Shown: in pieces, positions 11,705 to 23,324 of the stretch
Layout: each line of letters starts with the position of its first letter
Position numbering within the stretch: the first letter of the stretch is position 1
Source: Lomentospora prolificans
Taxonomy: Eukaryota > Ascomycota > Sordariomycetes > Microascales > Microascaceae
Direction of reading: 5' to 3'
Length of the DNA: 64,000 nucleotides
Assembly: GCA_029532625.1 (NCBI GenBank)
Contig: JARFXM010000006.1
Span: 3,038,001 to 3,102,000 of the forward strand
The notes under the pieces: generated by a model
Databases searched by the model: none
What the model saw: the letters and a program-made list of their open reading frames with translations, nothing else
Told to the model about the DNA's origin: nothing
Position numbers and translations under genes: made by a program

Positions 11705-13058
11705 TTTGAAGAGCAAGTGGATTTTATGATGGCTCCAGAGAGAGATGCAGTGTAATAGTGTTGATGGGTTTTCTTGAGGATAAGACGAGAGATCAGGTTG
11801 ATTCAGATTAAAACAATTGTAGGTGTCTCGCTATACTTATAGTTGAAGTCTCAAAGGAGATATAGTATGATTTGACCTGCCATAACCCCAGCGGCAAAGA
11901 TGGCTTGCTTGCTCGTCGTCGTCGGAAGGGCGCAAGAGCGCAGGGTAGTTTTGTGAACTTCTCCCGCCATTTTTGCGCTACTAAACGCACATTTCTTTCA
12001 CACTATATCCAACGCTAAATAAACGAGCCAATAGCTAATGTGTTATTTACAAACACAATTTGACGTAGCTATCTGTCAAGTGGTGGTTTCGATATTGTGC
12101 AACACCCCTGGCATCGATCCTTGTTGACGCTCGACGCCCGCCATCTGCGATTGGGTCATGATGAGTGGCGATTGATTATAGGCATACCAACCGTTCAGCA
12201 GCCAACAATGGGGACTTCTTGGGCCTGGATGGATATGAGAATCGGATCGGCCCTCGGCTTCAATATTCTATCCGACAAGTTTCTCGGGATACGCTTCTAT
12301 TTGATTGATCACTGGCGACAAAATCCACTCACTACTTTTCCTCGTATGTTTGCTGACTGGTTCCTCCGTCGAGCCCGGTGGAACTCATGAATATGGCCTG
12401 CTGGCTTCTTTTTGAGCCTTTATCCTAAAATCGAGTGTCGTTGCTTCAGACCCTTTGCGTTATGTACCAAATCGCTCCTCAGCTCAGCTCCTTAGCTACT
12501 TAGCATATGGACAACTCACGCTTGAGCGGTCATGCCCAATTTTACCAAGAGCTACATGTCTTTGCGGCAGATAACCTTCCGCAGCAGACCTACGAGGCCT
12601 TGCTGCAAACTCCCCTACCGGTTTCCGGATCTGAAACGTTTTATCCCAGCCTCGTTAAGAACTATAAACGAAAGAAACGCCGCTATATCTAAGGTCGATA
12701 AGCTTTAGCCTCAATGAAGTCAATATCACTTGAATCAAAATCTAAGAGAGAGGGCTGACGTGGTGAATAGACTGTGCAAGTCGAATTTTGCGCTCGTTAA
12801 CATAGTAGAGTTCCCCTACTTTTCAAGAGAAGGATATTTTTTTGCCCGTTTCCAATCCCCTTTTTGGTTTCTTCTGCCATTTCAGCCAGCCTTTCCCGGG
12901 GGCTCGCGTCCATGCTGTCAAACGGCAATTTTTTTTTCTTTTCTTTTTTTTTTTTCTTTTTCTTTTTGCTTTTCTCGTATTCGGCTGCGCAGTTATAGCC
13001 AACACCTATCGGATCTCCTATATCTCTCACAATCCTACACCGGGAGTTCACTCGAGTT
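11705..13058. other. intergenic, no gene recognised
   Basis: Several 60-110-codon frames occur on both strands, but none has a family resemblance or intron support. It contains the pyrimidine-rich tract listed separately. Confidence 0.45.
12929..12973. repeat. T-rich low-complexity tract
   Basis: About 45 bases of nearly pure T with scattered C. On the opposite strand this would translate as a run of lysines, which creates a spurious lysine-rich frame. It is simple-sequence DNA, not a gene. Confidence 0.85.
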
Positions 13059-13430
13059 CTACTGATACTGCGCCGGGAGCTGATGTGACGGTATCGAATA
13101 TGTAGTCCCACCTTCTAGTTCGGCCCCAGACGTGTCAGGCTTAGGCTCGGCGGCGACGGGGAGCGTATCGGACTTTCTGCCCTTCTTCAAGGCAAGCCAC
13201 ACAGCTACGTCGATGGGCGCAAACCCCGTGACGCCACCAGTGACTCCCCCGGCTATAGTGCCCGAGGGCACACCTGACTTTCCTGATTCTATAGCTTCGG
13301 GGTTGGCTGAGGTAGGTAGTGGGATGTCGGCGCTTGAGCTAAAGGACTCCTGGGGATCTCCGTCTTCTTCCTCGTCTATTACTTTATATCCGCAGCTATG
13401 CCTTGGAAAAGAGTAACGATGGGGGGTGAA
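13059..13430 (-). pseudogene. possible 3' remnant of a single-pass membrane protein gene
   Basis: A minus-strand frame ends in a pattern common in fungal cell-surface proteins. It has a Ser-rich stretch (SFSSSADIPLPTS), a Gly-rich hydrophobic segment (GTIAGGVTGGVTGFAPIDVA), a basic stop-transfer motif (LALKKGRK), and a short polar cytoplasmic tail (KPDTSGAELEGG). The hydrophobic segment is interrupted by Pro and Asp, unlike a working membrane helix. I could not connect it to an upstream exon with a signal peptide or ectodomain, so I read it as a fragment. It could also be a real but diverged last exon. Confidence 0.35.
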
Positions 13431-15125
13431 ATACCTTTCCGGCGCTTCTGAGTTTTAGGGCAACCTCTCCCGCCTGGAACGCGTATCCGGGCGACGCGCA
13501 CCTATTGCTCCTCGTCTTGGTAGCTGAGTACCCAATCAACCCCCTTCCCAGCAGAGATATCCGCCATTATCGTATAAATCCCGCGTCTCGTTCGCACCGC
13601 TCGGATACTAGACCAATTGGCTCGTACAATTCTCTGCAGTTGGGCAACACCATTACACGCCAGGGCTCGCGTTAGCAAATGGGCTGGGAAATCGAATGGG
13701 GGGAACAAGGACGGGCGGAATCCCGTGTACATCAACATTGTATTTGGCAAGGACAGAAGGAACCGGCGGGGCAGCGGACACGGTAGGGTGCGACTGTCCG
13801 GCCGCAGTCGGCCTCTTGGAAGAGCCAGGTTCCGTTTTTTTGCGGAGGCCGAAGCCGGAGGGTTGGGCCGCCATTATGGTTGTCTTTCTTTTTCTCGGCC
13901 GGCGAGAAAGGAGGGTATTGAATATTGGTCCGTTTGGAAAGTGAATGGGAAAAAGGGGTTCGGTTGAGAAGGCAGGGTGCTCCGGATCAGCAAGTAAATT
14001 GCGGTAAGGAACTCGGGCCAGCCACAACTGTGAGACTTGAGCCACCTTATTCATATTCCACATGATGCATGATGGATCCCTTGCATCTTCTTCGAGGGGA
14101 GTTGATTGGTAGAAAAAATAAAAAAATAAAAAAGACACCGAAGCCAGCCTTGGGAGCTGTGCGATGTTCTGCTCGCATTGGATTCCTGTTTTTCTTCACG
14201 TCTACTGTCCACAGACTCTATAACCTTCAGACAGAAGCTAGGATACACCATGTGCAGGCAGAATTTGCAAATGGTTCGTCGTGACTCTATAGTATACACT
14301 GCCCGTGGGGCGGCAAGTTTTGAAAGTCGAAGGTTCTAAGTGATAACAGTATCGCGAGTAGCGTTGGTCAGGCTTCTTTGTGGCTAGGTAAAGAAGGTTG
14401 ATACCGAGGGTGCCGAGATATTCATAACAAAAACGCCGAAACAGAGTGCTTTCGGCTCGCCAAGGTCAGCAGTGGTGACTACCCGATATTGAGCCTGGAT
14501 TGTGAGAATCTCCGCCTAATTTGAGCGGTGGAAACTCTAGCAAGGTAACCGATACTGAATCTCGTGATAGGACAGCGAACTTTCTTGAAGTTCCTACGCT
14601 GAATAATGCATCTGATGGTGTTTAGTTGTGGACGGGTCGCGCAATTCATGGAGAATTGGCGAATGGCTTCGTATGGTCTCGGTTTTCGGTAATATTAACA
14701 AGAGATCCATTAGTTTCACTCGTTTGCTAGGATGGCATATGGATCGTCCAACATATGAAATGGTGGGCTGGGTCCGAAATCCCAGGAACAAAAATGCTCC
14801 TTTTGTCAACTTGACGCCCAAATCGACAAATGAACTTATCAACGGGCTTGCTGTCGAGGAATTGCCGTAGCAGCCAATGAAATTAGTGGAAGTTGAGGGT
14901 ACGGAACATCGTTTCTGATCTGGGCCGGGTGGTTTTCATTGGCAGAGTTTGCCTTGGAGCGAGGCAAAATTGATACTCCACTTCTTGGGGAAGTTGCGGG
15001 GAAGTTCCTGGAGGTGGCAAGCTGCTAAACCAATTATCACAGCTAGATTATCTGTTAGGCATCAGGTTTCGTTTCTCATTTACTCTTAGCCTGCTTCATC
15101 GAGATCTGCACAATCATCATCAAAA
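13431..15125. other. intergenic, no gene recognised
   Basis: A 161-codon minus-strand frame around 13653-14138 and shorter ones lack family resemblance and overlap one another. If the membrane-protein tail at 13059-13430 had a functional parent, its ectodomain should be in this stretch, but I do not see it. Confidence 0.4.
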
Positions 15126-16447
15126 ATGGCCCTTGACCCTCAGTCAGCATCATTGCCTGGTAACGACCTTCTACCTCCCGAGGCGGAGTGGATAGAGTAT
15201 CTGTCAGGCGTAGTTGATGGTAGCGATACCCATATCGCCGATATCAATAGGGCGGTACGTATGCTTGGATTGCCTCCGACGAAGAATGCCCTCCTAATCA
15301 AGCATAGATCCACTCTAACCCCGAGCTTGCTTACGAAGAGTATGAAGCCCACAACAAATTCGTTGATTCATTGAAGAAACTTGGCTTTGCCGTAACCCCT
15401 AATGCCTACGGCGTAGAAACGTCTTTTGAAGCGGAATATGGTTCTGGTGGTCGGCTCGTCATCTTCAACGCCGAGTACGATGCCCTTCCTGGAATCGGTC
15501 ATGCCTGCGGACACAACCTGATTGCTTGCTCCTCCTTCGCCTCGTTCCTAGCCGTTGCCGGTGCCCTCAAAAGATCCGGCAAGCCGGGCCGCGTAAGGCT
15601 CCTTGGGACCCCGGCCGAGGAGGGCGGTGGTGGCAAGTTGAAGCTGATCGATGCGGGTGCCTATGCTGGGGCGGCCGCGAGTTTGATGGTCCATGCTGGT
15701 GCGGGGTACCTCCTCAAAGAAGGCCTTCGAGGCGTTGCGTACTATCGCATGTTAGCAAACATCAAGATGAGGGTTTACTTCACAGGCCAGGAGGCGCACG
15801 CCGCTATCGAGCCCTGGAACGGACTAAATGCGCTTGATGCAGTTTGTTTGTCGTATAACGCTGTTTCGATGCTCCGGCAGCAGATCCGGCCACATGAGCG
15901 GATACACGGCATCTTTCGCAGCGCGGGAGACCGACCCAACGTCGTTCCTGCGGACTGCTGCGTCGAGTATTACGTGCGCAGCGATACAAAGGCGAACGCG
16001 CAGAAACTGTGGCAGCGTGTCCTCAAGTGCTTCGAGGGGGCGGCGTTGGCGACGGGATGTGGGATGCGTGTTGAGTCTATGAACAGCTACGATGATTTAC
16101 GACCGAGCCAGGCGCTGTGCTCGGCGTACATGGAGGCGATGCCAAAGGGTACGGTGTCTTGGAATGACCCGCCTGACTTCCTTGCCGGCAGCACGGATAT
16201 GGGCAATGTCACGTATGAGTGTCCCGGGTTTCATGGAGCTTTCGGGATTGAGACGGAGCAAGGGCAGGGAAATCATACGAAGGGGTTTACGGCGGCTGCT
16301 GGGACAGAGGATTCTTACAAGCGGGCTATGGACTGTGCCAAGGGCATGGCGGTGGTTGGGTGGAGGGTGTTAACGGATGATGCTTTCGCGGACAAGGTTC
16401 AAACTGAATGGGTAGAGGATATGAAAATGGCTACGGTGGTGAACTAA
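15126..16447 (+). CDS. cytosolic M20-family peptidase/amidohydrolase
   Basis: Two exons (15126-15254, 15308-16447; donor GTACGT, acceptor CATAG) encode 422 residues starting MALDPQSAS at a real ATG. The core matches M20D-type amidohydrolases: HSNPELAYEEYEAH at residues 45-58, NAEYDALPGIGHACGHN at 97-113 (D101, H108, H112), GTPAEEGGGGK, and GQEAHAAIEPWNGLNA in the dimerisation-type domain. There is no signal peptide, unlike the M20 gene at 2-3.5 kb. The two share core motifs, so they are paralogues in different compartments. Likely substrates are dipeptides or N-acyl amino acids. It lies 0.5 kb upstream of a HET gene on the same strand, with no evidence of functional linkage. Confidence 0.9.
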
Positions 16448-16988
16448 GATGCGGGGGAATATAAACCGCCAGCGGAAACGAACTCTGTTGCATCAATTAT
16501 CGAAATTGTCGAGATGGAGGCACAAAAGGTTGAAATTGCTCCAAGAATCCAAATGAAATCCCGAACATTTTTAATACATTTTTCCTGAGAAAATGGTTCT
16601 AGCCACATTATTAGACAGACCACGGACTATTCTGGGCGTTGGATCTCGCCCCGATGCTGACTTGCATGAAGAAAGCCCGCTGATCGACCTGGCCCCGCAC
16701 TCCCAATGCCAGGCAACAGAGGCCTCGATGGCTAAAATCTCACTGCCAGGCTGGCTCTGCGACCAGTTTATGCACTGCTGGCTTGCTGCATGATGTGGGG
16801 GGCGAAGCTACGTTGACACCTCCACCAGCCACTATGCCCTGTGTCCTTCAGATAAAACTTGCCCTCCCGCATTTCTCGTCGTTTCCCATATCGTACAACG
16901 GCACACACTGCAATCATTCATAACAGATTTTCCCTCCTTAAGCACTGGATCGGTCCTCTCAGACACATACTGGTGCCTTCAGGACATA
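16448..16988. other. intergenic, upstream of HET gene
   Basis: About 540 bp between the M20 and first HET gene, presumably 3' and 5' untranslated and promoter DNA. No feature recognised. Confidence 0.5.
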
Positions 16989-19078
16989 ATGGCGCCTTAC
17001 CAGTACCAGAAATTAAACCTTCCGCACGAAACCCGAGTCCTCACCATCGCCCCGGGAAAATATGGTGAGCCTCTCATCTGCGACCTTTCTGCTATGCCTC
17101 TTGGACAAGCTAGTGGTCCATATGAGGCTCTAAGCTATTGCTGGGGGCGTAGTGTCAAGGTCGACGAAGAGCCGGAGATGGACCTGCGCGTGCAGTGTGC
17201 CGCGTACAGCGAAGACGTGAACGAAGGCGGTGAACTTCCCTTTCGAGATCTCCTCAACCACCCCTATTTTGAATCATTTTACATCAGATTCGGGGGTGCT
17301 CTTCCGTCTGGTATCATCACGATAGGCGGTGCTGAGCTAGAGATTGGGGGAGAGCTGTATCGAGCAATGATGAGACTCCGGGACGAGGAAAAGCCGCTGC
17401 GGATCTGGATCGATGGCATTTGCATTAACCAAAATGATGTCGAAGAAAGGAATGAGCATGTAAAAATGATGGGGAAGGTATACAAGGGGGCACAGCATGT
17501 GCGAATCTGGCTAGGGGAAGAAATCGGAATCGAGTCGCCGGCGTTGAATGCGGTTTATATGGCGGACGAGGTCCTCGATGACGTGTTCAAAAGATTGGAC
17601 GCTTCAGCACCAAGGAGCCAGATACAATTTGCTATTCTTCAAGACGAACGCGTTAAGAAAATCCCGTGGGAGGCGCTCGAAGCATTCCTGAACCGGTCAT
17701 GGGTGGGTGCGCTTCATTTGTTCCGATAATCCGTCCTCCCGGGTTCCTGACGTTCGTGTAGTTTGAAAGAGTGTGGGTGATCCAGGAGATTGCAAATGCG
17801 AAAAGCGCAACGATGCATATCGGGCGAATGACGGTCCCTTGGTCCTACTTCTCAACTGTTATTACCGGCGCGCGCACGTTCTCAATGGATCGAAGTCTTG
17901 AGTCTCACAACGTCAAAGGCGTGTGCATGATGCATTCGCTAATGGATTCCAAGTTCCAATATGATTTACTCAGTCTCCTTGAAGAGACGCGCAACTTCAA
18001 GAGCACAATTTCTAAGGACAAAATTTACGCGGTCCTCGGAATGGTTGACGGCAACACCATTTCGGACGTGATTATTGACTACGACCAGGACGGATCAACA
18101 ATTTTTAAAAAGTACGCGGTCGCATCCCTCAACAAGGGCCTCGAAATATTATCGCACTGCGTAAGCCCGATAGAACCGTCCAAACTTCAACTTCCTTCAT
18201 GGATTCCTGACTGGACGACCGCCGGCTGGGTTGAGCCCTTGAGCACTCGTGGCCTCGAGAGTAACGCAGCTGGCGACTCAGAGCCAAACTTCGCCATTGA
18301 GGGTCCCGACGGAGAGATCCTTTGTATCAAAGGTAAGCTCATTGACTCCATCGAGGCAATCGACGAAGTCAAGAAGATTGAACCAGCCAAAGCCAAAGAC
18401 GACGTTGGAACCTTCTACTCTCCGGCTGCCCAAGTTGGCGAGGAGGATGTAACGGCCGCCCCCGGACGGGCCGTAGACCCCGAACAACGGAACCGCATGC
18501 GTCAAATGCGTCAGATGGAAAACAAGCAACATACCAACTACAGTATGATCCGCATTGCTACGCGCAACCTCACCGAGCCTCTCGACGACGCAGGGAGGGA
18601 TATGCTCTGGCGCACAATCATGTGCGGCAGGACACGGAACAACGAAGTGCCCGATTTGGAAATGGGGCGCTTGGGTCTTCGCGCCTATCTGGATTCATCC
18701 TTCCACTCTACTGGCACGATTGAGGCGCTACAGGAACTAATAGCAGAGATTGGGGAAAGCCATGGTGCTTCTGATGAGGAGGTGCCAGCTATTGCTAGTA
18801 GAGTACACCAGGCGTTCGAGATGATTACCGGGGCGTATACAAAGTGGACGCATAATCGGCGGTTCTTCAAGACAACAGGTTGTCGATTTGGGTGGGCGAT
18901 GCACGGATCCAAGGTTGGAGATATCGTGGTTGTATTTTACGGGGGCAAATATCCGTTTGTTTTGAGGGAAGTGGAGGGGGGAAACTATCGCATTGTTGGG
19001 GACTGTTATCTTCATGGAGTTATGGAAGGGGAAGCATTAGGATCGGGTTTTGAAGAGCGCACGTTTTGTATTGTTTAG
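16989..19078 (+). CDS. HET-domain protein (heterokaryon incompatibility type)
   Basis: Two exons (16989-17702, 17762-19078; donor GTGGGT, acceptor TGTAG) give 676 residues. All HET (PF06985) landmarks are present: GPYEALSYCWG at about 43-53, the helix-turn motif IWIDGICINQND at about 139-150, followed by EHVKMMGKVYKGAQHVRIWLG, and RSWFERVWVIQEI bridging the splice junction. In fungi HET proteins trigger cell death on allelic or non-allelic mismatch after hyphal fusion; the domain resembles a TIR-like fold. The C-terminal half (about 330-676) is the variable, lineage-specific part. It includes a predicted disordered linker, and a late beta-rich motif (KVGDIVVVFYGGKYPFVLR) common at the end of HET proteins. 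A second HET gene follows in tandem. Confidence 0.92.
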
Positions 19079-19402
19079 GGTCAATCGGAGAGCCAGCATT
19101 GGGCAATACTCTGCTGTAGACGTCTTGGAGTCTCTCAAGGTTGTTAGCAGGCACTAGGACCACATGAGAGCTGGCATAATAGAGTGTTAACAAAAATAAC
19201 GACGTCTAAGAGTTCTCAAAATTCTGGCTGCCTGAGACGAGTGAGAGCTGTGGTCCCGCGACGACGAAACTGATCTTTTTACAATTGCTTAGTCACTTCC
19301 ACAAACTATTCATAGATCCAACTCCAGTTCGTCGAAGGCTAGACTTGGTCTCCGCCCGCTTCGCACCACTGGCCAAATCAGACGCTGCTCCGCATCCCCG
19401 TC
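19079..19402. other. spacer between tandem HET genes
   Basis: A 324-bp spacer serving as terminator and promoter region. No further gene or repeat seen. Confidence 0.5.
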
Positions 19403-21438
19403 ATGGAGAGTAATCCTTGCGGGCTATGCGGCTATCTCCAAGCGCACGATTTTCTAGCAAGACATATCGTAGGGACGCTCCAGAATTTCACCGAGAGCGG
19501 GGAGAGTGGCTGTCCTTCCTGCTACATCATTGTCCGAGCAATCCAGCAGTGCAAACCCGTGAATGTGGTTCCAGATGACACTTTCATACGGCTAGACGTG
19601 AATACTGAGGGGTCGTTGAGCTTGGACGTGGCTGTACTGATGACCCCGAGATTCCACGTGTCGCTTTTCAGATCGCCAGGTAAGTCTGCCTTCTATTAAC
19701 CGTACATAAGCAGGCCGAGGATGCGCCACTAAACCTGTTTGCAGGGTCAAAGAGTAGTTCCGTACTTCTCAAGAGCATACCCGTTGGCTACGATATCCCC
19801 GAAACTACGAGGTCCGATACGAGCTTGGAGTGGGTAACGGAGCAACTCGAGTTATGCGACTCATCTCACGCGGCTTGCGCTGCTCAAGGCCCAACCACTC
19901 TACCAAAGAGGGTTCTTGACATTGGAACTACCGAAAATGACATTATTCGACTGTATACGACCAAACGAGAGCCGGATCGCTACGTCTGTCTAAGCCACTG
20001 CTGGGGAACCCACCCCATTCTTAAGACTCTTTCCAACAATCTCGGGAAGCACGAAAAGGAAATTTCCTGGACCGACCTACCAAAGACCTTCCAAGAGGCG
20101 ATAGAATTTACGCGAAGGCTCAGTGTCAGATACATCTGGATCGACAGCCTTTGCATCATCCAGGACGACAATGAGGACTGGCGTAAACAGGGCTCTGAGA
20201 TGGCAGACATCTACGCCAAGGCGTACCTTACCATCGCCGCCGCACATAGTAGAGACTCGAGAACAGGTCTTTATTCTACCGTAAGCCCAGAATATAATGT
20301 GGAGACATTGGATCTTTCCTCGCTATCGATTTCCCTAGGAGACACCGACAGGGTCTACGCATGCCGCAAGATAAGCCACGTTGGCCGTCGCATTATCGGA
20401 AGTGTCTACGAACAGTATCCCGTCGATGACGATCTCCCCCTGTTACATCGCGGATGGGTATTTCAAGAGCGTCATTTGTCCCGACGAGTTCTATTTTTCA
20501 CTTCGCAGGAATTATCATGGGAATGCGTCGAGAGTATGGCTTGTCAATGCCGTGGCCAATCAGCACAGGTCTCGGGCACGGAAAGAGCCCTTGGGGTCAG
20601 GGGAGCATCGCTTGCAGGGTTTAAGAGACTCATGAGGGAGTCGATAGATGCTATGGATGGATCTATGAAATCTCAGGCGATGCACACCTGGTTGACAATG
20701 GTCAAAGACTACACGTCTCTGCAACTCACGTACGAGAAGGATGTATTTCCTGCGCTATCGGGATTGGCGAGACAGATGGGAAAGCTGATCGGAACGACAT
20801 ACGTTGCTGGGCTATGGGACGAATTCCTATTAATTGGTCTCTGCTGGCATCCAGATGTTCGCACGACAGGTGGCGCTCAACTCGGATTAAGGCCCTCTAT
20901 ATGGAGGGCTCCGTCATGGTCTTGGGCGTCTATCAAAACACCAATTGACGTGATCAAAGATACTAGACTGCGAGATACGTGTCAAATTGTTAGCTTCGAC
21001 TATGAGCTAGCCGGACCTGATCCCACGGGAGAATTGGTTAGTGCAGAGCTTGTACTCAGAGGTTTACTCATTCCGTCTACGATGGAGCACAAGCCATTAT
21101 CTGCAGCGGGGGAAAGGCTGACTTGGAGTACGTTCGACCTGGCGTTTATGAAAGGGAAGATGGGTAATGTCTATGCGGATTACGATTGCACTGCAGATAC
21201 GGCAGGGTACATTGAGTCGGGGACCGAGCTTTTCTGTTTCTATATTGGAAGAAGAGCAGATGAGACGGCAACATGTCTCCTCTTGATTCTTAGAAAAGTC
21301 GACGACAGAGAGGATGGGTCTCCCGCAACGTACGAGAGAGTGGGCTTTGTAGAATTGTTTGGTCGGCAAATGTCGCACAAGTCAGCGTGGGAAGTGATTT
21401 CCGAGGCCAGTGTAGAGGCTACAATTAGAGTAATATGA
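19403..21438 (+). CDS. HET-domain protein, second tandem copy
   Basis: Two exons (19403-19679, 19745-21438; donor GTAAGT, acceptor TGCAG) give 656 residues. The N-terminus has a CxxC pair and an HxxxxxxxC-like zinc-type cluster (NPCGLCGYLQAHDF...GCPSCYII) that often precedes the HET domain. The HET domain begins with YVCLSHCWG at 172-180, then RYIWIDSLCIIQDDNEDW at about 221-238, then MADIYAKAYLTIAAAHSRDSRTGLYS. The C-terminal part includes GWVFQERHLSRRVLFFT and SIWRAPSWSWAS, motifs typical of the larger HET subfamily. Sequence differs clearly from its upstream neighbour, so this is not a recent duplication. Proteins of this type act in recognition and cell death; the partner is unknown. Confidence 0.92.
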
Positions 21439-21627
21439 CCATGCGTGGGAATGTGTTTCTCCACACTATTCCTCATCCGACAGTTCGGGCTTGCAGTACA
21501 GCGCTGCCCCGCATGACGCCGGGAACCTCGGCATCTGTACGGAGTTTAAAACCTTGCGTCTCTCTACAAGGAATTCACGTTTCCCTTCTTCTGGTCAATT
21601 CCCGCATTCCATTAACCAGTATCGAAA

Positions 21628-22416
21628 ATGGTTGTATGCACGCTTCATCTGATTGCGCTGAACGAGGGCGTCACGGTCCCGTCGTTTCTGTCGAAGCTAC
21701 GAGATAACAACGTTGGGTTGGTCTTCAAGGCAAAGGCTCTGCGATGGATAATCCTTCCTTCTAAGCAATCAACCGGGTACCTGCTAGGGCGGAATAAGCA
21801 GTGGGACCTCCTCCTCGGTCTGGAACCCGACACAGCCATTCCGCGGGCAGTGTTGTCGGACATTGACGCCTTGTGGACCGTGTCATACGGAGTCTCATCG
21901 AAGGTGCTGTCCGGGTACCAAGCCCTCAACTCAAAGCTCTACAACTCGAATACGCCCGCCATCGCGTTGCCAACGGTCAATGCCCAAGAGTCATCCCAAA
22001 ATCTCGAGATATCGCCCGAGCTCCTGGAATGGATCTCCACACTTCCGGCCAACCTCCAAAATCGCCCGGTCTCCATGCTCAACCTTCTTGCCTTCAATCC
22101 CGGAAAGAAGGCCCAGTACATGAAATACGGCAAAGAGTTTTCGGCCCGTGTCGGGTCTGCTCACGGCGGCCGCGTCAAGATTGCGGCCCGTATTGTGGAT
22201 GGCGAGGGGAAGGCGAAGGAGGATGGCTGGGACGAGATTGCATATGTGCATTATCCTAGCTTGGGCCATTTTGCGAGCATGTTGGCTAATGAGGAGTATC
22301 AGGCTGTGAATAAGGAGCATAGATTGGGTGCCTTGAGGGATACGTTTATTTTGTGTACGATGGAGATTGGCGATGATGGTGAGGTTGTTGGGAAGGCGCT
22401 GAAGGGCAAATTGTGA
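21628..22416 (+). CDS. DUF1330-like ferredoxin-fold protein
   Basis: A single-exon gene of 262 residues with ATG at 21628. The C-terminal half (about 145-255) reads as a DUF1330 (PF07045) / dimeric alpha-beta barrel domain: RPVSMLNLLAFNP, YMKYGKEFSARVGSAHGGRVKIAARI, WDEIAYVHYPSLGHFASMLANEEYQAVNKEHRLGAL. The N-terminal half resembles a related repeat with a similar strand-helix pattern (VCTLHLIALNEGV...SFLSKLRDNN), so the protein may hold two copies of the fold. No signal peptide. Reaction unknown; relatives are often stress or small-molecule metabolism proteins. It is convergent with the VOC gene at 22.9 kb. Confidence 0.75.
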   Translation: MVVCTLHLIALNEGVTVPSFLSKLRDNNVGLVFKAKALRWIILPSKQSTGYLLGRNKQWDLLLGLEPDTAIPRAVLSDIDALWTVSYGVSSKVLSGYQALNSKLYNSNTPAIALPTVNAQESSQNLEISPELLEWISTLPANLQNRPVSMLNLLAFNPGKKAQYMKYGKEFSARVGSAHGGRVKIAARIVDGEGKAKEDGWDEIAYVHYPSLGHFASMLANEEYQAVNKEHRLGALRDTFILCTMEIGDDGEVVGKALKGKL

Positions 22417-22883
22417 CATTAGAATTTCTTGCGAGATCGCTCGCCCTGCCGACACTATATTCAAACCCTGGAACTATCCCGGTCTATCCAACCTCGGCCA
22501 AAGTGATTTCTTAATGAATTTGGGCTAGCCAGCCGAGAAGGTAATACAATTCAAGGTTGCGCGGTTGAAAGGGGATGCGACATGGAACCTAGAAGTATTA
22601 TTAACTGCCCAAGGTAGGTTGTCGCATAGCATCTAATATACCAGCCTGAGGGCTGCGACTGATAACCGACCGTATGCGACCGTATGCGTAGTATAGTATA
22701 CCGCCAACCCTAGCGACCCCAGTATTGTTGTATCATGTAAGGTTTATATCACGCATATTCCGCAGAATCGTAAGCAGCATTATTGAATCAAAGACCAACA
22801 GCTAGACAACTCCTGCTACACCACTGGTGAACCTTTAATCCCCAATATTTCCCATCCACCTAATGCCATGTCTTATTGTGCAT
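22417..22883. other. convergent intergenic stretch
   Basis: Lies between the 3' ends of the DUF1330-like and VOC genes. It contains a small direct repeat (CCGTATGCGA-like, about 10 bp, near 22670-22690) and no gene. Confidence 0.5.
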
Positions 22884-23324
22884 CTAAGCAGCCTCGGGGG
22901 CGTGACAGACGGCTTCAATATTGTTTCCAACAGGGTCTTTGACGAAGGCGCCGTAGTAGTTTGGGCCGAACTGCGCCCTTATGCCCGGAGCACCGTTCTC
23001 CTCGCCGCCTGCTTCAATGGCAGCTTTGTAGAATTCGGAGACAACCCCGCGACCTGTACAACTAGTTAGTCCCGACTCTTTTCGCCAAAGATATCTGGGC
23101 CGCGACTTACTATTGGCCGTGAAGGCGTGGTGGTAGGCATTGGCTCCCTCGTCTCTGCTTGAAACCCACCAGTCGGCATTGTGGCCTTGAGCGGCGAAGC
23201 CAACGGCAACACCAAGATCAATGGCCTTGGCGTAACCAAGCGGCTTGAGGGCCTTCTCGTACCATGCGACGACTTTGGCGTAGTCGGCATGGGCAACCCT
23301 AATTCCAGTATGGTCGATAGGCAT
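22884..23324 (-). CDS. glyoxalase/VOC superfamily protein
   Basis: Two exons (23324-23111, 23053-22884) with a 57-nt intron (GTAAGT...TACAG). The intron is in phase and without a stop, so a single uninterrupted frame of 146 codons also exists. Splicing gives 127 residues. The vicinal-oxygen-chelate motifs are GIRVAHADYAKVVAWYEKAL at the start, an HHAF metal-ligand segment, and FVKDPVGNNIEAVCH at the end with the Glu ligand. Removing the intron restores the expected alignment (HHAFTANSRGVVSEFYKAAI). These fungal VOC proteins are usually uncharacterised and may act on small toxic or xenobiotic molecules. Confidence 0.85.
   Translation of the reverse strand: MPIDHTGIRVAHADYAKVVAWYEKALKPLGYAKAIDLGVAVGFAAQGHNADWWVSSRDEGANAYHHAFTANSKSRPRYLWRKESGLTSCTGRGVVSEFYKAAIEAGGEENGAPGIRAQFGPNYYGAFVKDPVGNNIEAVCHAPEAA

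Noticed and set aside
12797..13111. lysine-rich minus-strand frame
   Set aside because: Produced by the T-rich simple repeat at 12929-12973.
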